The position numbers and the translations under genes were made by a program. This document shows positions 12,901-24,926 of a DNA stretch of 64,000 nt, in pieces; position 1 is the first letter of the stretch; each line of letters opens with the position of its first letter. The notes beneath the pieces were generated by a model. The model worked only from the letters and a program-made list of their open reading frames with translations, was not told where the DNA came from and did not search any database. This stretch comes from Cucumis sativus (taxonomy: Eukaryota; Streptophyta; Magnoliopsida; Cucurbitales; Cucurbitaceae): NCBI RefSeq assembly GCF_000004075.3, contig NC_026660.2:22943498-23007497 (forward strand), read 5' to 3'.

Positions 12901-15900
12901 TGTGCAGAGCATAACTTTGGCTTAAGGTTTAGCGGCCAGGTTTCTTCTTGCAGTTTCATATTAAAGGTACTCTATTGGTTATTTTTTATTGTTATTCTTT
13001 TCTTCTTTGACATTCCGTTCCTAGCTTCCTTCCTAGAGTTAATTTCGAAATAATAGTAGAGTGGGGTAGGGTGTGTGGAGAATTTAGAAGGCCCGGCCTT
13101 CTTGTTTTCGGTTGACCTTGGTTATTTTCATTTTAACTTTGTATATGTTGTACCCAACAATCATACGAAACTGTTATGTGTGATCATCATTCATCCATAG
13201 TCAGTTTACTTTTTAAACTTAAACTTCTATTGGTTATTGAAAATTGAAATGTGATTGCATGAGTGGGAAATTATTAAGCCATGCAGTAACTATATACAAA
13301 GGCTGTTAACTGGCAGTAAAAAAAATTAAAACAGTTAAATACAAACCTTCATAAGTTAAGACAAGGGTAACCTGTCTCCACCCGAATACAAGGTATAAAC
13401 CAAGAACTAACAGGGAAGACTAAAAAAGAAAGAGAGTGACCTAAACATGAGCATGTTTCAACATAACTAAGAAGGAATTATTAATTAGAAAATATACCAG
13501 TATATAATTGGAGTGGAGACTGAGTTTTGTTTAGTCCCAATGAGATCTCTAATATAAATTATAATATATGTTATATCTGGAAAGTTCATTGAATTGTGTC
13601 AGTTTTCTTCTAAAAGTTATTCACTCATATAATCCTGACGTCACAGTTTGGTAATTTAGAAAGAGCTTCTGGTGGATGGTGCACGATTGATCGATGTAGA
13701 TGCCTCTAACCAAATTGTTTTGGTTGCAAGAAGGGGTTTTGGTGGGACACATGTACTTACTAAGGTATGGCTTCTGGTTTTTATCACAAACTCAACCATT
13801 GTTGGCATTTAATATTGGAAACCGATGGTGTTTCTGTTTGTAAATATACCTTCTTCAGATAAGCTTAATGTCTCCATATGAAAGGGAAGATATAGGAATT
13901 CCCTTTTGTACTAATGCTGTAAGGGACTTGCATATTTCTCCGGCTGCTAGAAACCTTGTGCTTTTTTCTTCATTAGGGAAGAAATTAGCTATACTCAGGT
14001 AAATTAGCTTCTTTAAATTTTTAAAGTTGAATATATTGTTCTTCATATATGTTTCTCCACTTGACTTACCTATTCTATGAAATCATTGCAGTATGGAAAG
14101 CAACCATATCATCCTTGACTATGATTTACCGGTAAAGTTTTCATTCTTTACCTAGATTATTGTGTTAAATAAATACTAGTTAATTTTTCTTGTAAAAGTA
14201 GTAATGTAGCAGTCTCAACTTCTACAGAACAAATTATATAGAAAGGTTAAAATTGATAATTTATGAGATCTTATTAACTTATCAAGGTGTACTTCTAAAA
14301 TTAAATTTTAACTTTCTCAAAATCATTTTTTAAAATAATAAGTTAACCAACATTTTTAGTTAATTTGAATTTGCAACAAGGCAAATTATAAAAATAGTAG
14401 GACTTAGAAGGCAAATGGTGTTCTTGGACTGGCATGGCATCGTTTAATGGACAACACCAGCTAGAGAAGGAAGCTAAATTATCTTCTTCATTACTCAAAA
14501 TTTGGAATTCTAGTTCTGGTATCATGCTTAGACTATGCTGACATTTCTGTGATTTGAATTTAGAATGCTGCTTGGTCATGTTCATTAAATCTTTCGTAGA
14601 TTTTGACAATGTTTCTGTTTGGTTTTAAGTCTATGGTATAGTATATATCTAGTTCACAAGTCTTACTGCAATGTTTCTATTTGTTATTTTGTTTTCAGTC
14701 TTTTTTCTGGTATCATGCTTCTTAAAGAGTATGTTATCATTTCTATATGGAAGGTTTTTTCATTGGATTTGAGAATTTATAAATTAAACAACATGACTAC
14801 AAGGTTGATGCTTGGTCGTGTTCATGGGGCATTTGTGTTTGGTTCTGTCTGCTTTTAACTTTTAAGTCCGTAATATATTCTATCTCAAAATTTGAAGTTC
14901 CACTTCGAGCTCTTTAGTCAAACATAGTTTATATGAAACAAGAACTGTTTTTTGTGTTATGTATAAAACTGCTGCTTGTGTCTTTAGGATGCTGCTTGGT
15001 CGTGTTCATGGGATCAGAATAGTTCACACCATGTTTATGCTGGATTGAAGGTCAGTCCACTGTCCTATTCAATTAAGGAGCTTTTATTGAGCCTATGATT
15101 GTTTATTTAATAGTTCCCCCGCTTTCAGAATGGATTGCTGGTGATGTTTGATATGCGACAAACTGTGGGTCCCCTGAAAATCTTGCAAGGGTTGACAAAC
15201 AATCCAATCCATACAATACATTCTCTTTCAAGTCACTCAACTGTTTCTAATGATAAATCTGTTTTATCTGCTTCTGCATATGGCATATGTCAATGGAACT
15301 TTGATGCATTAGAAGAAGGGTAAGTTGTTCTATGAATCTGTGCTCCAGTTTTTACTGTGCTTTATAACCAAAGCTTGTAGAGTAATCATATTCGGTCCTT
15401 TATCACAAAGGCTTTCTTGAGGTATCGATTCCTTTCTTGTTAATGTAATGCGACGTCACTTTATATGAACTTTGTTGTTACTATTCAAGATAATGTATCG
15501 TGGATTTATTATGTCACACATGATAGTTTGTCTCCTTGTGGTATATTAGTTTCTATTTCTATCTACCTCAGTCAGATGGTACCACCTTGGTTGCTAAAAA
15601 AAGGCGACGTACTAGTTTGTGCCACATATTTTCTAAGTCAGATACAGATGTGAGACATGGATAGGACACACCATTTTTTAGAAATCACGACACATCAAAG
15701 TATACATTTTAAAAAATATGTATCATTTCTATACTAGGAGAAAATTCAAACTAAATGGGTTGTTTGATGCATTCTTTGTTTAAAAAATTATTATGTATTT
15801 CACAATCCAATTTATTATTGTTCATATATGTGTCTTTTTAATATACTCAACAATTGTTCCATGCATGTGTTTCACTAACAAGTGTCAAACACACAACATG

Positions 15901-16463
15901 TGTTGGACATGGATATACTAAAGTGTTTGTGCTTCTTAGCATGTTTCTAATATTGTACAATTGGCATTCTTTGAAGGCCGTTTTTGATTCCAGAAACAAA
16001 TCAAGGAGTTTGTACGTCTCTTGCCTATTGCTCAAGTAGAGACGAACTTGTTGCTTCGTACCGTCCCAAAGTTGGAATGTCCAATGAGATAGTTTATTCT
16101 CAGCCTTCACCTTCCCCTTCTCATACTGCTGGACATAGAGTTGATGGCTGCCACGTGGCATTTAAGAAAGAAGACCATCACCAATTTTCAAAGTTGGGTT
16201 CAGCACATGCCAATATAGACGCGATACGCTTGCCGAAGTCTACCATCATAGATCTCCCAGACTGCAATAGCTTGTTTGTATCCGCAGATGCAATAATGGG
16301 TGACTTGATCTTGCAAGAACTGCCTTCTTTTAGGTCTGTTCAGCATCTTAAAGTGCATAAGCATCCTGTTCGTGATGTGAAGTATTCGTATGGCTTCGAT
16401 GGAGGATTGCTTGGTTGTTTAAGTGATGATATCCTTCAACTTTTCTGCACGAAAGGCTCATGA
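9915..16463 (+). CDS. RFWD3: RFWD3-like RING E3 ubiquitin ligase
   Basis: Thirteen exons join in phase to 617 residues: 9915-10297, 10802-10877, 10967-11056, 11145-11189, 11592-11672, 12627-12720, 12908-12966, 13660-13764, 13859-13998, 14092-14131, 14988-15050, 15129-15319, 15977-16463. Order of parts: an acidic N terminus with a long Glu run (about residues 20-55); a RING finger from C112-x2-C115 through WTNYGEHH, LPCGHLYGMSC and CPQC; a charged coiled coil (about 180-242); then a C-terminal half with WD40-like blades (for example AAWSCSWD and HPVRDVKYS). This order and the RING spacing match animal RFWD3, which ubiquitinates RPA during crosslink repair and fork restart; that role in plants is inference. 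The first ATG follows an in-frame upstream stretch with no other ATG. The final acceptor (15,976) has a weak pyrimidine tract but is the one that keeps the frame. Confidence 0.88.
14400..14520 (+). repeat. short repeat copy in RFWD3-like intron 10
   Basis: This is the partner of the 7,395-7,520 segment. Its 3' end ('tactcaaaatttggaa') has a further diverged match around 14,882-14,900, again within intron 10. It is non-coding. Confidence 0.45.
14563..14588 (+). repeat. decoy copy of exon 11 edge in intron 10 (copy a)
   Basis: The sequence 'gctgcttggtcatgttcat' repeats the first codons of exon 11 (real copy at 14,988) with one substitution. It is preceded by an acceptor-like 'tgaatttag' and followed by a T-rich stretch that also follows copy b. 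It probably arose by local duplication. Splicing to it would soon run out of frame homology. Confidence 0.6.
14804..14830 (+). repeat. decoy copy of exon 11 edge in intron 10 (copy b)
   Basis: 'gatgcttggtcgtgttcatg' matches the true exon 11 start apart from a small deletion (GATGCTG reduced to GATG). It lies about 240 bases after copy a and 180 before the true exon. Downstream, 'ttttaagtc...tatct' is shared with copy a. It is not preceded by an AG acceptor as good as the real one. Confidence 0.6.
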
Positions 16464-16684
16464 ACAAGTAGGTTGGATTTATGGACTTTTTATGACTTAT
16501 GTTTATCCTAAATATGATTTATATGCTATAGTCATCTGCATTCTTGGTATGCCATGGTTCCCTCCCTTTTGACATTCATCCGAATTCTTCCATCATGGCA
16601 GTATGATAGAACTCTAGATATATGTTGGTACTAAGAAAATTTCAGAGTTGTTCATTGAATATTAATATTATTTTGGAAAATTGC

Positions 16685-17050
16685 ATTAGAAAACAAAAAT
16701 TAAAAAAAAACATCTCATAATACCTATTTTTTTCGTATGGTAAATTTGACAAATATGACAGTAATCTGACATCAAACAGTAATCTGTTTTTAAATTTGCT
16801 ATTTTTGAAATTTTGAAAATTTAACTAACATAGGTTTTATTATCATAATTTTTTTTGTTATTTTTGTAAACTTTTCTATTACTTTAAGGGGCATTTGCAA
16901 AAATAGCAAAAATATTTATGATGATAGGACCCATGTCACTACATTTTTTAAATTGCAAAAGTAGCAAATTTAAAAGTCGATAATTCAATGATTATCGTTT
17001 GATAGCCTTTTGATAGCCTTATGATTATTATCTGATATGACTAATTTTGC
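16685..17050. repeat. dispersed 'aaaatagcaaaaatat' repeat
   Basis: Motifs such as 'ttgcaaaaatagcaaaaat', 'gataggacccatgtcacta' and 'tttgatagccttttgatag' mark a non-coding repeat. Related motifs flank the MITE-like element at 53,281-53,340 and 53,821-53,910. I associate this family with cucurbit intergenic DNA. The edges are approximate. Confidence 0.5.
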
Positions 17051-18365
17051 TATATTCGCAATATGAAAAGAATAGATGCTATGAGTTGTTTTTTTTTTAA
17101 ATGTTTGTCATTTTGATGCAATTTTTCTTATTTTATAGATGTGAAGGTGGGAGAACATCACTTCTGGTCTAATGTTTTGTCATTGTTTCAATTTCACCGT
17201 GGTAGGAAATTCATACCTTTGCTCTATAGAGAGATAGGTTATGTATTTTTTTGTTTTGAATAAAGCACTAGTGGTTGGGATCGGTAGGTGCACTCGGGAA
17301 AGATAAGTTATGTATTAATCAATTAGGATAGGTCTTCATTTTGCTTGCTTTTGAGTTATCCATTTCATTTGATTTCTCGTCATAAGAAACACGACAGTGG
17401 CTTTGTTCTTAGGCTACGACTAACTCACAACTGTTTCAAAATACCGAAACATTAATGTTCATTTTGTTATTCAATGCAGGTTTTATTTATTTAGTTGGCA
17501 CAAGCTGCAAATATAAGAGATAGGCATAGGCTCGCATACTCAGATAAATACGAGGCATTTTGAAAGACCTCGATTTATCTTCGGATTGGTCTAACCTTGA
17601 TTGTAGTATTGACTACATACATTTAAATGGGTCGCTGTTTTAAGGAAAATATTGATATACAATACAATTATTTATAATGTATGTATTTATAATTTACATT
17701 TTAGACAGTTTTATGGTTTAGAGTTGATTAAAGAAAATAGTATTCAAATCATACAAACCAAATTTTAAAATTTTTTAAAACTGATTTAAGAGATTAATAC
17801 AAATTCAGAGACTCATCAACAAATTTTTTATCATTGTGATAATTAAAGCACCTATTCAATTTGCAACCAAATAAACTTGGTCTCAGTGATTTCGATTGCT
17901 ATATAGAATAGCGTATTTACGAGAGGTTCTATCACCAAAATTTTAAAATAACAGGACAGAGATTAAATTTGAACTTTCATAAATCCAAATTTATAATTTA
18001 ACCCAGATTTCATTCGAATTAAACACAAATTATATAACCATAAAAGTAGTAGGATCTTTTATAAATAAGCTTGTTTGTTATTTCCCTTTTCTAAGTTCTT
18101 TATTGTTTGTTTGTTTTTCATACTGTGATTGACGTAGTGATGTATTGATAATATGGCGCATTGTTGATGTGTGCGTGATGTATTAATAATATGACTGTTG
18201 TTCTTGTGTGTGCACGTGCATGAAACCGTTACAAATAAAAAAATTGGAAGTGTAACAAAATATTTGTAACCTTCTAAAAATGTTTCTATACACATTATTA
18301 TTTTTAAAATTACTATCATTTACAATAATCTGATTGGATCAACCATTTTGTTTATTTAGTAACAT

Positions 18366-18486
18366 TTGTTTATTTCTTCATCTATGCAAAGATTGATGAA
18401 TGCCTAGGAGCAATTCAACACATTCTTTACACTTCATTATTTCATTTTTATCATGACAGTGAGAAATAGTAGATGAATATGTGGTT
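18366..18486 (+). pseudogene. thioredoxin-like 3-3 pseudogene fragment
   Basis: This aligns along its length with exon 3 of the thioredoxin gene (about 8,185-8,305). The shared pieces include 'tcatctatgca', 'attgatgaatgcc', 'ttacact' and 'tttcatttttat'. Translated in the parental frame it reads FIYAKIDECLGAIQHILYTS and then meets a TAG at 18,467-18,469. It lacks the active-site exon parts and the cis-proline has become Ser. Because only one exon is represented, I cannot tell a retrocopy from a DNA duplication. It is not functional. Confidence 0.8.
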
Positions 18487-19031
18487 TAATATTCCTAAAA
18501 AGACTAATATATGTATGTTAGGCCCAACATTATTGTCGCGAGAAATTTGAGCCTCACTTTGGTGAGCAATTACAGTTGTGAGAATCAAGTCAAGGAAGAA
18601 TGTCATACCAACATGGGAAGAATGTCATACCAAGATGGGTAGATTTACGATGGATACTCAGTTTCAAATCAGTTTCTGTTGTTAATCATCATGTGACAGA
18701 TTCCTTTTTATTCAAAAGGAATAAAAAAGAAGTAAAGATATATATAAAATTTTTAATTGAAATTGGGAAAGGAAAAGAATAAAGAACATAGAAGAATTCA
18801 AAGTTGTACAAACTCAGGACAGGGCTGCCTCAGCTAATCAGAGAGCTGGCAAATCTCAGCCACGCTTCTCACTTGAGTTTACAATAAACATTAAAAACAC
18901 AACAAAAAAGAAAAACAAATAAACAAACAAAGCTTTTTTTTTTTTTTTTTTTCTTATTTTTCCTGCAAGCACACTGCTCTGATGGTTGTGATGACCACTT
19001 GCAGATATTAAAATTCGATTTGAGAGCCAAT

Positions 19032-20204
19032 TTAGGCATTTGGTTTGAGCAGCTTTACAGTTTCCCAAGTGAAATCTGTATCGTCACGGCCGAAATGACC
19101 ATAAGCAGCCGTCTTCTGGTATCTAAAGTTTCCTCCTCTCTTCAAGTCAAGATTGATTGCAATCATTCCAGGCCTAAAATCAAAATTCTCCTTAATCAAA
19201 GCAAGGATATCTTTATCTGGGATTTTTCCTGTTTTGTAGGTGTCTACAAACACTGACAGTGGTTCTGGTACTCCTATTGCATAAGAAACTTGCACGATAC
19301 AGCGACGAGCAAGTCCCGAAGCTACGATACTTTTTGCTGCTTGTCTAACAATATAGGCACCACTTCTATCTACCTTGGTTGGATCCTTCCCTGAGAATGC
19401 ACCACCACCATGAGCACCCCACCCTCCATAGGTATCGATGATAATCTTCCTTCCTGTCAATCCTGCATCACCATGAGGTCCTCCAATGACGAAACGACCG
19501 GATGGGTTGAGATGGAAGATTGTCTTGTCATCGAGATACTTTGCTGGTATGACAGGTTTAATGACATGCTCTTTCAGATCTGCTGCAATCTGTTCGTTTG
19601 TTACGGTTTCGTCATGTTGGGTTGAGATTAGAACAGTATGGACTCTGACAGGGACCATTGCTCCATTGTCATTCTTGTACTCGACGGTCACTTGCGTCTT
19701 ACCGTCCGGTCGAAGCCACGGGCAGGTTTTGTTCTTCCTGACCTCAGTGAGCTTAGCACCAAGTTTTGTAGCAAGGACATGGGTGAGTGGCATGAGCTCT
19801 GGGGTTTCATCTGTGGCATAGCCAAACATATGGCCTTGATCACCAGCTCCAATCTCCTCAGGTTTCTTGGTCATGTGTCCATGGACTCCTTGGGCAATGT
19901 CAGGGCTTTGTTGTTCAATATTGACAAGGACCTTGCAGTTGTCGGCATCAAGACCCACATCGGCGGACACAAATCCAATCCCTCTGCAAGTATCTCTAAC
20001 TATTTTTTCATAGTTGACATTGGCCTTGGTTGTGATCTCACCAAACACCATAACCATATTGGTTTTGGAGCAGGTCTCACAAGCAACCTTGCTCTCCGGA
20101 TCTTGTTCAAGACAGGCGTCGAGGATAGCATCGGAAACTTGGTCGCAAAGCTTGTCGGGATGGCCCTCATTGACAGATTCAGAAGTGAAGAGGAAGGTAT
20201 CCAT
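19032..20204 (-). CDS. SAMS: S-adenosylmethionine synthase
   Basis: A single uninterrupted frame of 390 residues gives a full-length methionine adenosyltransferase, which makes S-adenosylmethionine from methionine and ATP in the cytosol for methylation, ethylene and polyamine synthesis. The start ATG at 20,204 gives the family N terminus [18 protein letters not shown]; an upstream in-frame extension is 5' UTR. Visible motifs are GHPDK (residues 14-18), [15 protein letters not shown] (from 119; the GAGDQG ATP-site hexapeptide) and GGGAFSGKD (266-274; phosphate-binding loop). The intronless CDS with a 5'-UTR intron is typical of plant SAMS genes. All key motifs are intact. Antisense open frames here are shadows of its codon bias. 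Confidence 0.98.
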   Translation of the reverse strand: MDTFLFTSESVNEGHPDKLCDQVSDAILDACLEQDPESKVACETCSKTNMVMVFGEITTKANVNYEKIVRDTCRGIGFVSADVGLDADNCKVLVNIEQQSPDIAQGVHGHMTKKPEEIGAGDQGHMFGYATDETPELMPLTHVLATKLGAKLTEVRKNKTCPWLRPDGKTQVTVEYKNDNGAMVPVRVHTVLISTQHDETVTNEQIAADLKEHVIKPVIPAKYLDDKTIFHLNPSGRFVIGGPHGDAGLTGRKIIIDTYGGWGAHGGGAFSGKDPTKVDRSGAYIVRQAAKSIVASGLARRCIVQVSYAIGVPEPLSVFVDTYKTGKIPDKDILALIKENFDFRPGMIAINLDLKRGGNFRYQKTAAYGHFGRDDTDFTWETVKLLKPNA

Positions 20205-20216
20205 TATTATAAACAG

Positions 20217-20341
20217 CTGATGATGATACAACAAATGAAATCAAACAAACATACATTTATAATGACCGAAAGAACACAAAACAAAAACAAAAACAAAAAC
20301 GGCAAGGAGAAGATGAAGTAATTAAAAGAAAAAGTGACCAC
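20217..20341 (-). other. 5'-UTR intron of SAM synthase
   Basis: On the minus strand a donor CAG|GTGGTC at 20,341 and an acceptor TCATCAG at 20,217 bound a T-rich 125-base stretch just 12 bases before the start codon. Leader introns at this place are common in plant SAMS genes. Inferred from splice signals only. Confidence 0.65.
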
Positions 20342-20430
20342 CTGAGAATTGAAGATAAGGCCTGTAAGGAATTATTGAAAGCGATAGAATGAGAGGAGGA
20401 AGTTGAGAGAAGAAAGTGGAAAAGAGAAGG

Positions 20431-20440
20431 ATTTTTATAG
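20431..20440 (-). promoter_or_regulatory. TATA box of SAM synthase
   Basis: CTATAAAAAT on the minus strand is a near-consensus plant TATA element. It lies about 90 bases before the predicted leader intron donor, followed by a pyrimidine-rich, leader-like sequence, so transcription probably starts near 20,400. Confidence 0.65.
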
Positions 20441-20469
20441 GTTAGGTTTAGAGGGAATGAATGCATTAA

Positions 20470-22618
20470 AAGACTCGGAAGAACCGTTCTTCATTCCCAT
20501 TTTTCCGAAACCTTTCAACTAACTCATCACTTCTCTTCCACTCTTCCATCTCATTCTTTCTTTTCAATCAAACCATTTTAACTCTCTTTATTTGTTTATA
20601 TATATATATATATTAATTTTACCGTCTATTTTACATCAATGATATAAAAATGTAGCGTAACAATAAATTTTGTATAGATCGAACCTCTCAACTCTTTGTT
20701 TGCTATATATAATTTTACGTCTTTCACATGAGTAAGTTATCTAATTATTTTTAGTTGATTTTCAAATAGATATTGTCATCTTAAAAGAAGTTGTACTATA
20801 GATTTATTATTGTATTAGAACATAAAAAATAGAAATTAAGAAGACTCCTAAAAATCTTATTGACCTGTGTTGTATGTTAGTGATAAAATGGCTATACTTT
20901 TATTAATGGAATCAGTTACATAGTTAAATTTAATCAATTCTAGTTAAATTTAATCAATTCTTGTATGTCGATATTTACATGTTTTCTTGGATTTAAAGAC
21001 GTAAGGGTGAATTGATATCTCAGTTGTATCATAGAAAAATCTGTAAAAGTAAAAAAAAGACAAACAAAATGTCACTAATGAAAGCATAGTATAAATGATA
21101 GGATAAAAATCATAAAATAGAGATTTTCTTATGGATAGCACATAAAAACGAAACTACCTACAAAAATATAGGAAAAAGTACTTAAATTAACTAGAGAGAA
21201 TAATAAATTTTAGTTTAAATACTTTACTATTTTTTGAAAATGTTCCAAATTTATGTACGAATATATATATATATATATATTTATAATTGTTGTAGAAATA
21301 TCCATAGAATTGATATTCTATTGATCTTTCATTGAAATTTTAAAACCTCAATATTTCTGTGATATTTACATTTAGAATCTTGCTCATAACCTCATCTAAA
21401 ATATTTTGAAAAGTGGTTGAGTAAAAAATGAGCAAACGACGGAAATACGCATTGGTTTGAGTGATGTTGGACAATATTGCATAATACTTTAAATTTGGTG
21501 GAGTTGGTGAGTGAGATGAAATATATTTGATGGCAGGTCACTTCATATAGGTTCAACCATCAAATTTGTCAATTCCATCTAAAACATTATATAAGTTTAG
21601 ACCTAAACTTTATGCAAGGTTGTTGAAGACTTCATGCAATGTCTTGTTCATATATTTTAACCTAATTAACCCTCTCAAATTTGATGCTAGCGTCTAATCG
21701 ATTTTTAAACTTTAAAAAGCTTAGTATGTTTAATTTTAAAAGTATTTAATAACTTGGTATGTTTGTGATGTGGTCGAACTCATCCATGTTTTAATATTAG
21801 AAATAAAATTGAATTTGTGCCAATAAATTAGTGATTTAGACAAAGTGTTTTGTATTTCTCAATAGCCAACAAAAAAAATACTTTTGATACAAACCTAAAA
21901 GTTAAAACCCTATTTAGTAGCCCTTTATTAATTTATTTTTAAAAACTGTATTGTTCACAATTTATTACTAGTTTTCATATTTCCTAGGCAAAATTTTACA
22001 AGAAAAAAAGAGCCAATTTTATTAGTGTTCACATTTTAATTTTGGTTTTGAAGAAATTGTAAAATGTCAACAACAAAACGGTATTTAAAGTTTATAAACT
22101 TAATAATAAAAAATAAGAAGAAGAAAAAGAAAAGAAGCCACGATATAAACTTAAGCTTGTAACTAAACCAATTTTCGAACTCTTCAACTTTTGTAGGCCT
22201 TCTATTTTGTCTTTATGCAACTTTGCATTAAGGAGAGGAGAAAAAAGGATTAAGTTTAGGAATATCTTCTTTTTTTATTGACACAGCCAAAACAACTTCA
22301 ACTACACTTTGGATATATGATTGGCTGTATCAATGTATAAATGCAATTAAACAAACAAGATTAACATCTACCACCGAAACCAGCAAGAAAAAGAACAGGT
22401 AGCAGATAAGAGGCCCTTACATAAATTTGTAAAAAGGAAGAAGAAAAGGGGGAAATAATGAATAAATAGTGGACAAGAAATATAATATGATACCTGAGGA
22501 AAAGGCAATAAAATGAAAATTTTTCTCATTGGGAAGGATTGTGCGGAGGCATCTTCGTAAGGATTGCAGATTGCATGATGACGAAGGAAGATTGTTATTC
22601 TATATTAGCGGTTAAGAT
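20470..22618. other. gene-free region between SAMS promoter and DUF4079 gene 3' end
   Basis: AT-rich DNA with a TA microsatellite near 21,261-21,280 and a perfect 20-bp tandem repeat at 20,921-20,960. The last roughly 350 bases are presumably the 3' UTR of the DUF4079 gene. No gene is visible. Confidence 0.6.
20921..20960. repeat. perfect 20-bp tandem duplication
   Basis: 'tagttaaatttaatcaattc' occurs twice in immediate succession with no mismatch. Confidence 0.95.
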
Positions 22619-24926
22619 TTAGTAGCTGAGGCCAAGTTGAAGTCCAAGTGCGGCATGGATGAGAAACAGTGTCATGATTCCACTACCCAAAATACCATGA
22701 ACATTCCTCAGCCCAGGATTATCCTGCACATCAGGATAACAATAAGAGGACAGGTATTAGGGAAAGGAAGGGTAAGCATTGATTGGTCGATGATAGTTGT
22801 TACCTCAAAAAGTGAAGGCAGAAGAGTTTGTACAGTCAAGAGCGTGAGACCAATGAACCCCGTTACAGCATGCGGACTAGAGATAAGATGGAACCAAAAA
22901 TTAAGATACTATCAACAGTTGCCTTTTGGCAGGTCATTATGAAAATAGTTGAAAAGCCTTCATGAAAGTGCTTCATATGAAAAAAAAAAAAAAATTTGCG
23001 TTTGAAACCTAATTTTTATTGAAAGGAAAGAATACGAGCACAAAAAAAAAGCTAAAAAACTGGAGTCCCACACTAACTATAGAAGGTATTCCCATCCAAA
23101 GAAAACCAAAATCCTAAAAATCATACTATTACACTCGGATGAAATACCCTCACAATAACAAAGATTGCTTGCTACAACATTTTGCCCTTTTCACTAAGGG
23201 AGGTGCAAAACCAACTCCAAAATTGTTCATAGAAATAACCGACTTGGGGCAGGCGTTGAAGTTGATGAAGTAGTTCTGAATATGGACACAATGATGACAA
23301 TTGAAACTAAACAGAGGGAGAAAGGGTAGAAAAATTGGTTTATCATTGTACCTCTCAAGTATAGGTTTGTCTGATGTAAGTAGAGAAGTGACTCCACCGG
23401 TTGCTCCAAGAGCAAAAAAGAAAAACATCCCGCCTAGAAGCTTTGGATGCAAGTCTTTGGCATAAGCCTTCTCCTCCTGCATCAGTTCAAATACACAATG
23501 TAACAAATGGGAACTTATTTTGTAAGAGTAGAAAATGTCTGAAGCTAATATTCATACCACATCGTCAGAGTATCGGATTCGAAAACCTAAATATGTTCCA
23601 TAGCCACCCATGGCAAAGAGCACAACAGCCTGATCAGAATACAATTCAAAATAGGAAGTTATTGCAACAGTAATTTGAAATTGGATCTATAATATTACTA
23701 CATTAGAAGCAAAACAAAAGAGAACTTACCATGTTTCCTGGATGGCCCCAATGTACCAGCCATTCAGGAAGATTCCAAGATTTAACAAGCTCAACGAAAG
23801 GACCAAAGAGTGACCTCACAGTTCCCGCTGTCATTTAGGTATTCAATTGAAATTCATGACGAGTAAACAAAGATTGCATCTCACCTCAATTAAAAGAAAA
23901 GAAATGAAAATAAAATTTTCATCTATTTATGATTTATGTGCATTGTCTAAGATAATAAACATTTTACTACATATATACAAAAGGAAGACGAATCGTTCTG
24001 TGAAGAGATGCAAAGGGAGATGTAGATTTCCTATAGATAACTCCTCATTCTTCAATGAGCGAAAACCAAAAAAAGGGCTAACTACAAGATGCTTTGGCTA
24101 CGAGTAATCTAAATCCAACGACTCCAAATGTTTCTTTTATATTTTCACATGCTCTTATATTTGGTTCCATCAACGTCTGAATCAGACCGAAGCTAGTCCA
24201 CCAAATGGATTTCAATCTTGCCTTCTTTACTTTGAAACCGCCAGCTGAAAAATCTAGTTTTGAGAAACGAAGGGGCCAACAAATGAAGATAAAAGGTTTT
24301 GTGAAAAGAGCAGAATCGGTTCAAAATTAATTGTACTCGAAAACTGAACACAATGCTTCCTTCCTTATGGAAGTGCACAGACACAAGATTCAAACAATGT
24401 AAACAAGATTAAGTCTAAACTGCATATCAACGTACCTCAATTCATAAATACAACCATAATGTAACTTGAAGAACACATAATTCATAAATAAGTTCAAATT
24501 CACTTTTCACGCGCATGATTTATACTTAGTGTGATCAGCGATACAAGTTTCAGAACAAACCCTTGCAAAAAGTAACCAATCACTCAAATTGAACATAAAA
24601 AAGTTGAATAGCGAGAGAAGTGAGTGAGTACCTCCAGGAAGAGCAGCAATAAAGAGTAAAGGAAAAGGCGAAAGAGAATACAAACGCATCTCGCTCGTCT
24701 CCTCCTTCGTTTCCTCAAAATCACCGAACTCGTCGTTCCGAGCAAAAGAGGGATTGAACCGAACGCTTGTCCTTAAAGGCAGAGGGGAAGCAAAAGAGAA
24801 AGAAGAAGAAGAAGAAGAATTGCGAGGGATTTTGGGGAGATTTAATGAAGTGGAAGGCAATGGGGGAGATACCTTGGTTAAGCAGATGTAAGAGAATGAA
24901 GAAGAAGGTGCAGTTAGAGTAGCCAT
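22619..24926 (-). CDS. DUF4079-type chloroplast membrane protein
   Basis: Six exons (24926-24632, 23827-23730, 23629-23558, 23476-23352, 22876-22804, 22723-22619) join in phase to 255 residues. The N terminus is Ser/Pro-rich and poor in acidic residues (about 1-65), fitting a plastid transit peptide. It is followed by an acidic patch (DEFGDFEETKEETSE). Hydrophobic, probably membrane-spanning segments follow: LYSLSPFPLLFIAALPG, MAVVLFAMGGYGTYLGF, GGMFFFFALGATGGVTSLL, GFIGLTLLTVQTLLP and a C-terminal GILGSGIMTLFLIHAALGLQ. The repeated Gly-rich helices and conserved His match my recollection of the DUF4079 family found in cyanobacteria and plastids. The molecular function is unknown. The start is the first ATG before the transit peptide. 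Confidence 0.82.

Larger units (their letters stand above)
16464..18780. other. intergenic region between RFWD3-like gene and SAM synthase 3' end
   Basis: These two genes converge. Besides their 3' ends, the region holds a repeat at about 16,685-17,050 and a thioredoxin-derived pseudogene fragment near 18,366. I see no intact gene. Confidence 0.6.

Noticed and set aside
16070..16463. Low-complexity or alternative C terminus of the RFWD3-like protein
   Set aside because: The final exon is in phase with the preceding one and contains WD40-like strands; no alternative ending is needed.
19410..20321. Long plus-strand open frames (up to 227 codons) opposite SAM synthase
   Set aside because: They are exactly antisense to the highly codon-biased SAM synthase CDS and encode nothing recognisable; they are shadows of the real gene.
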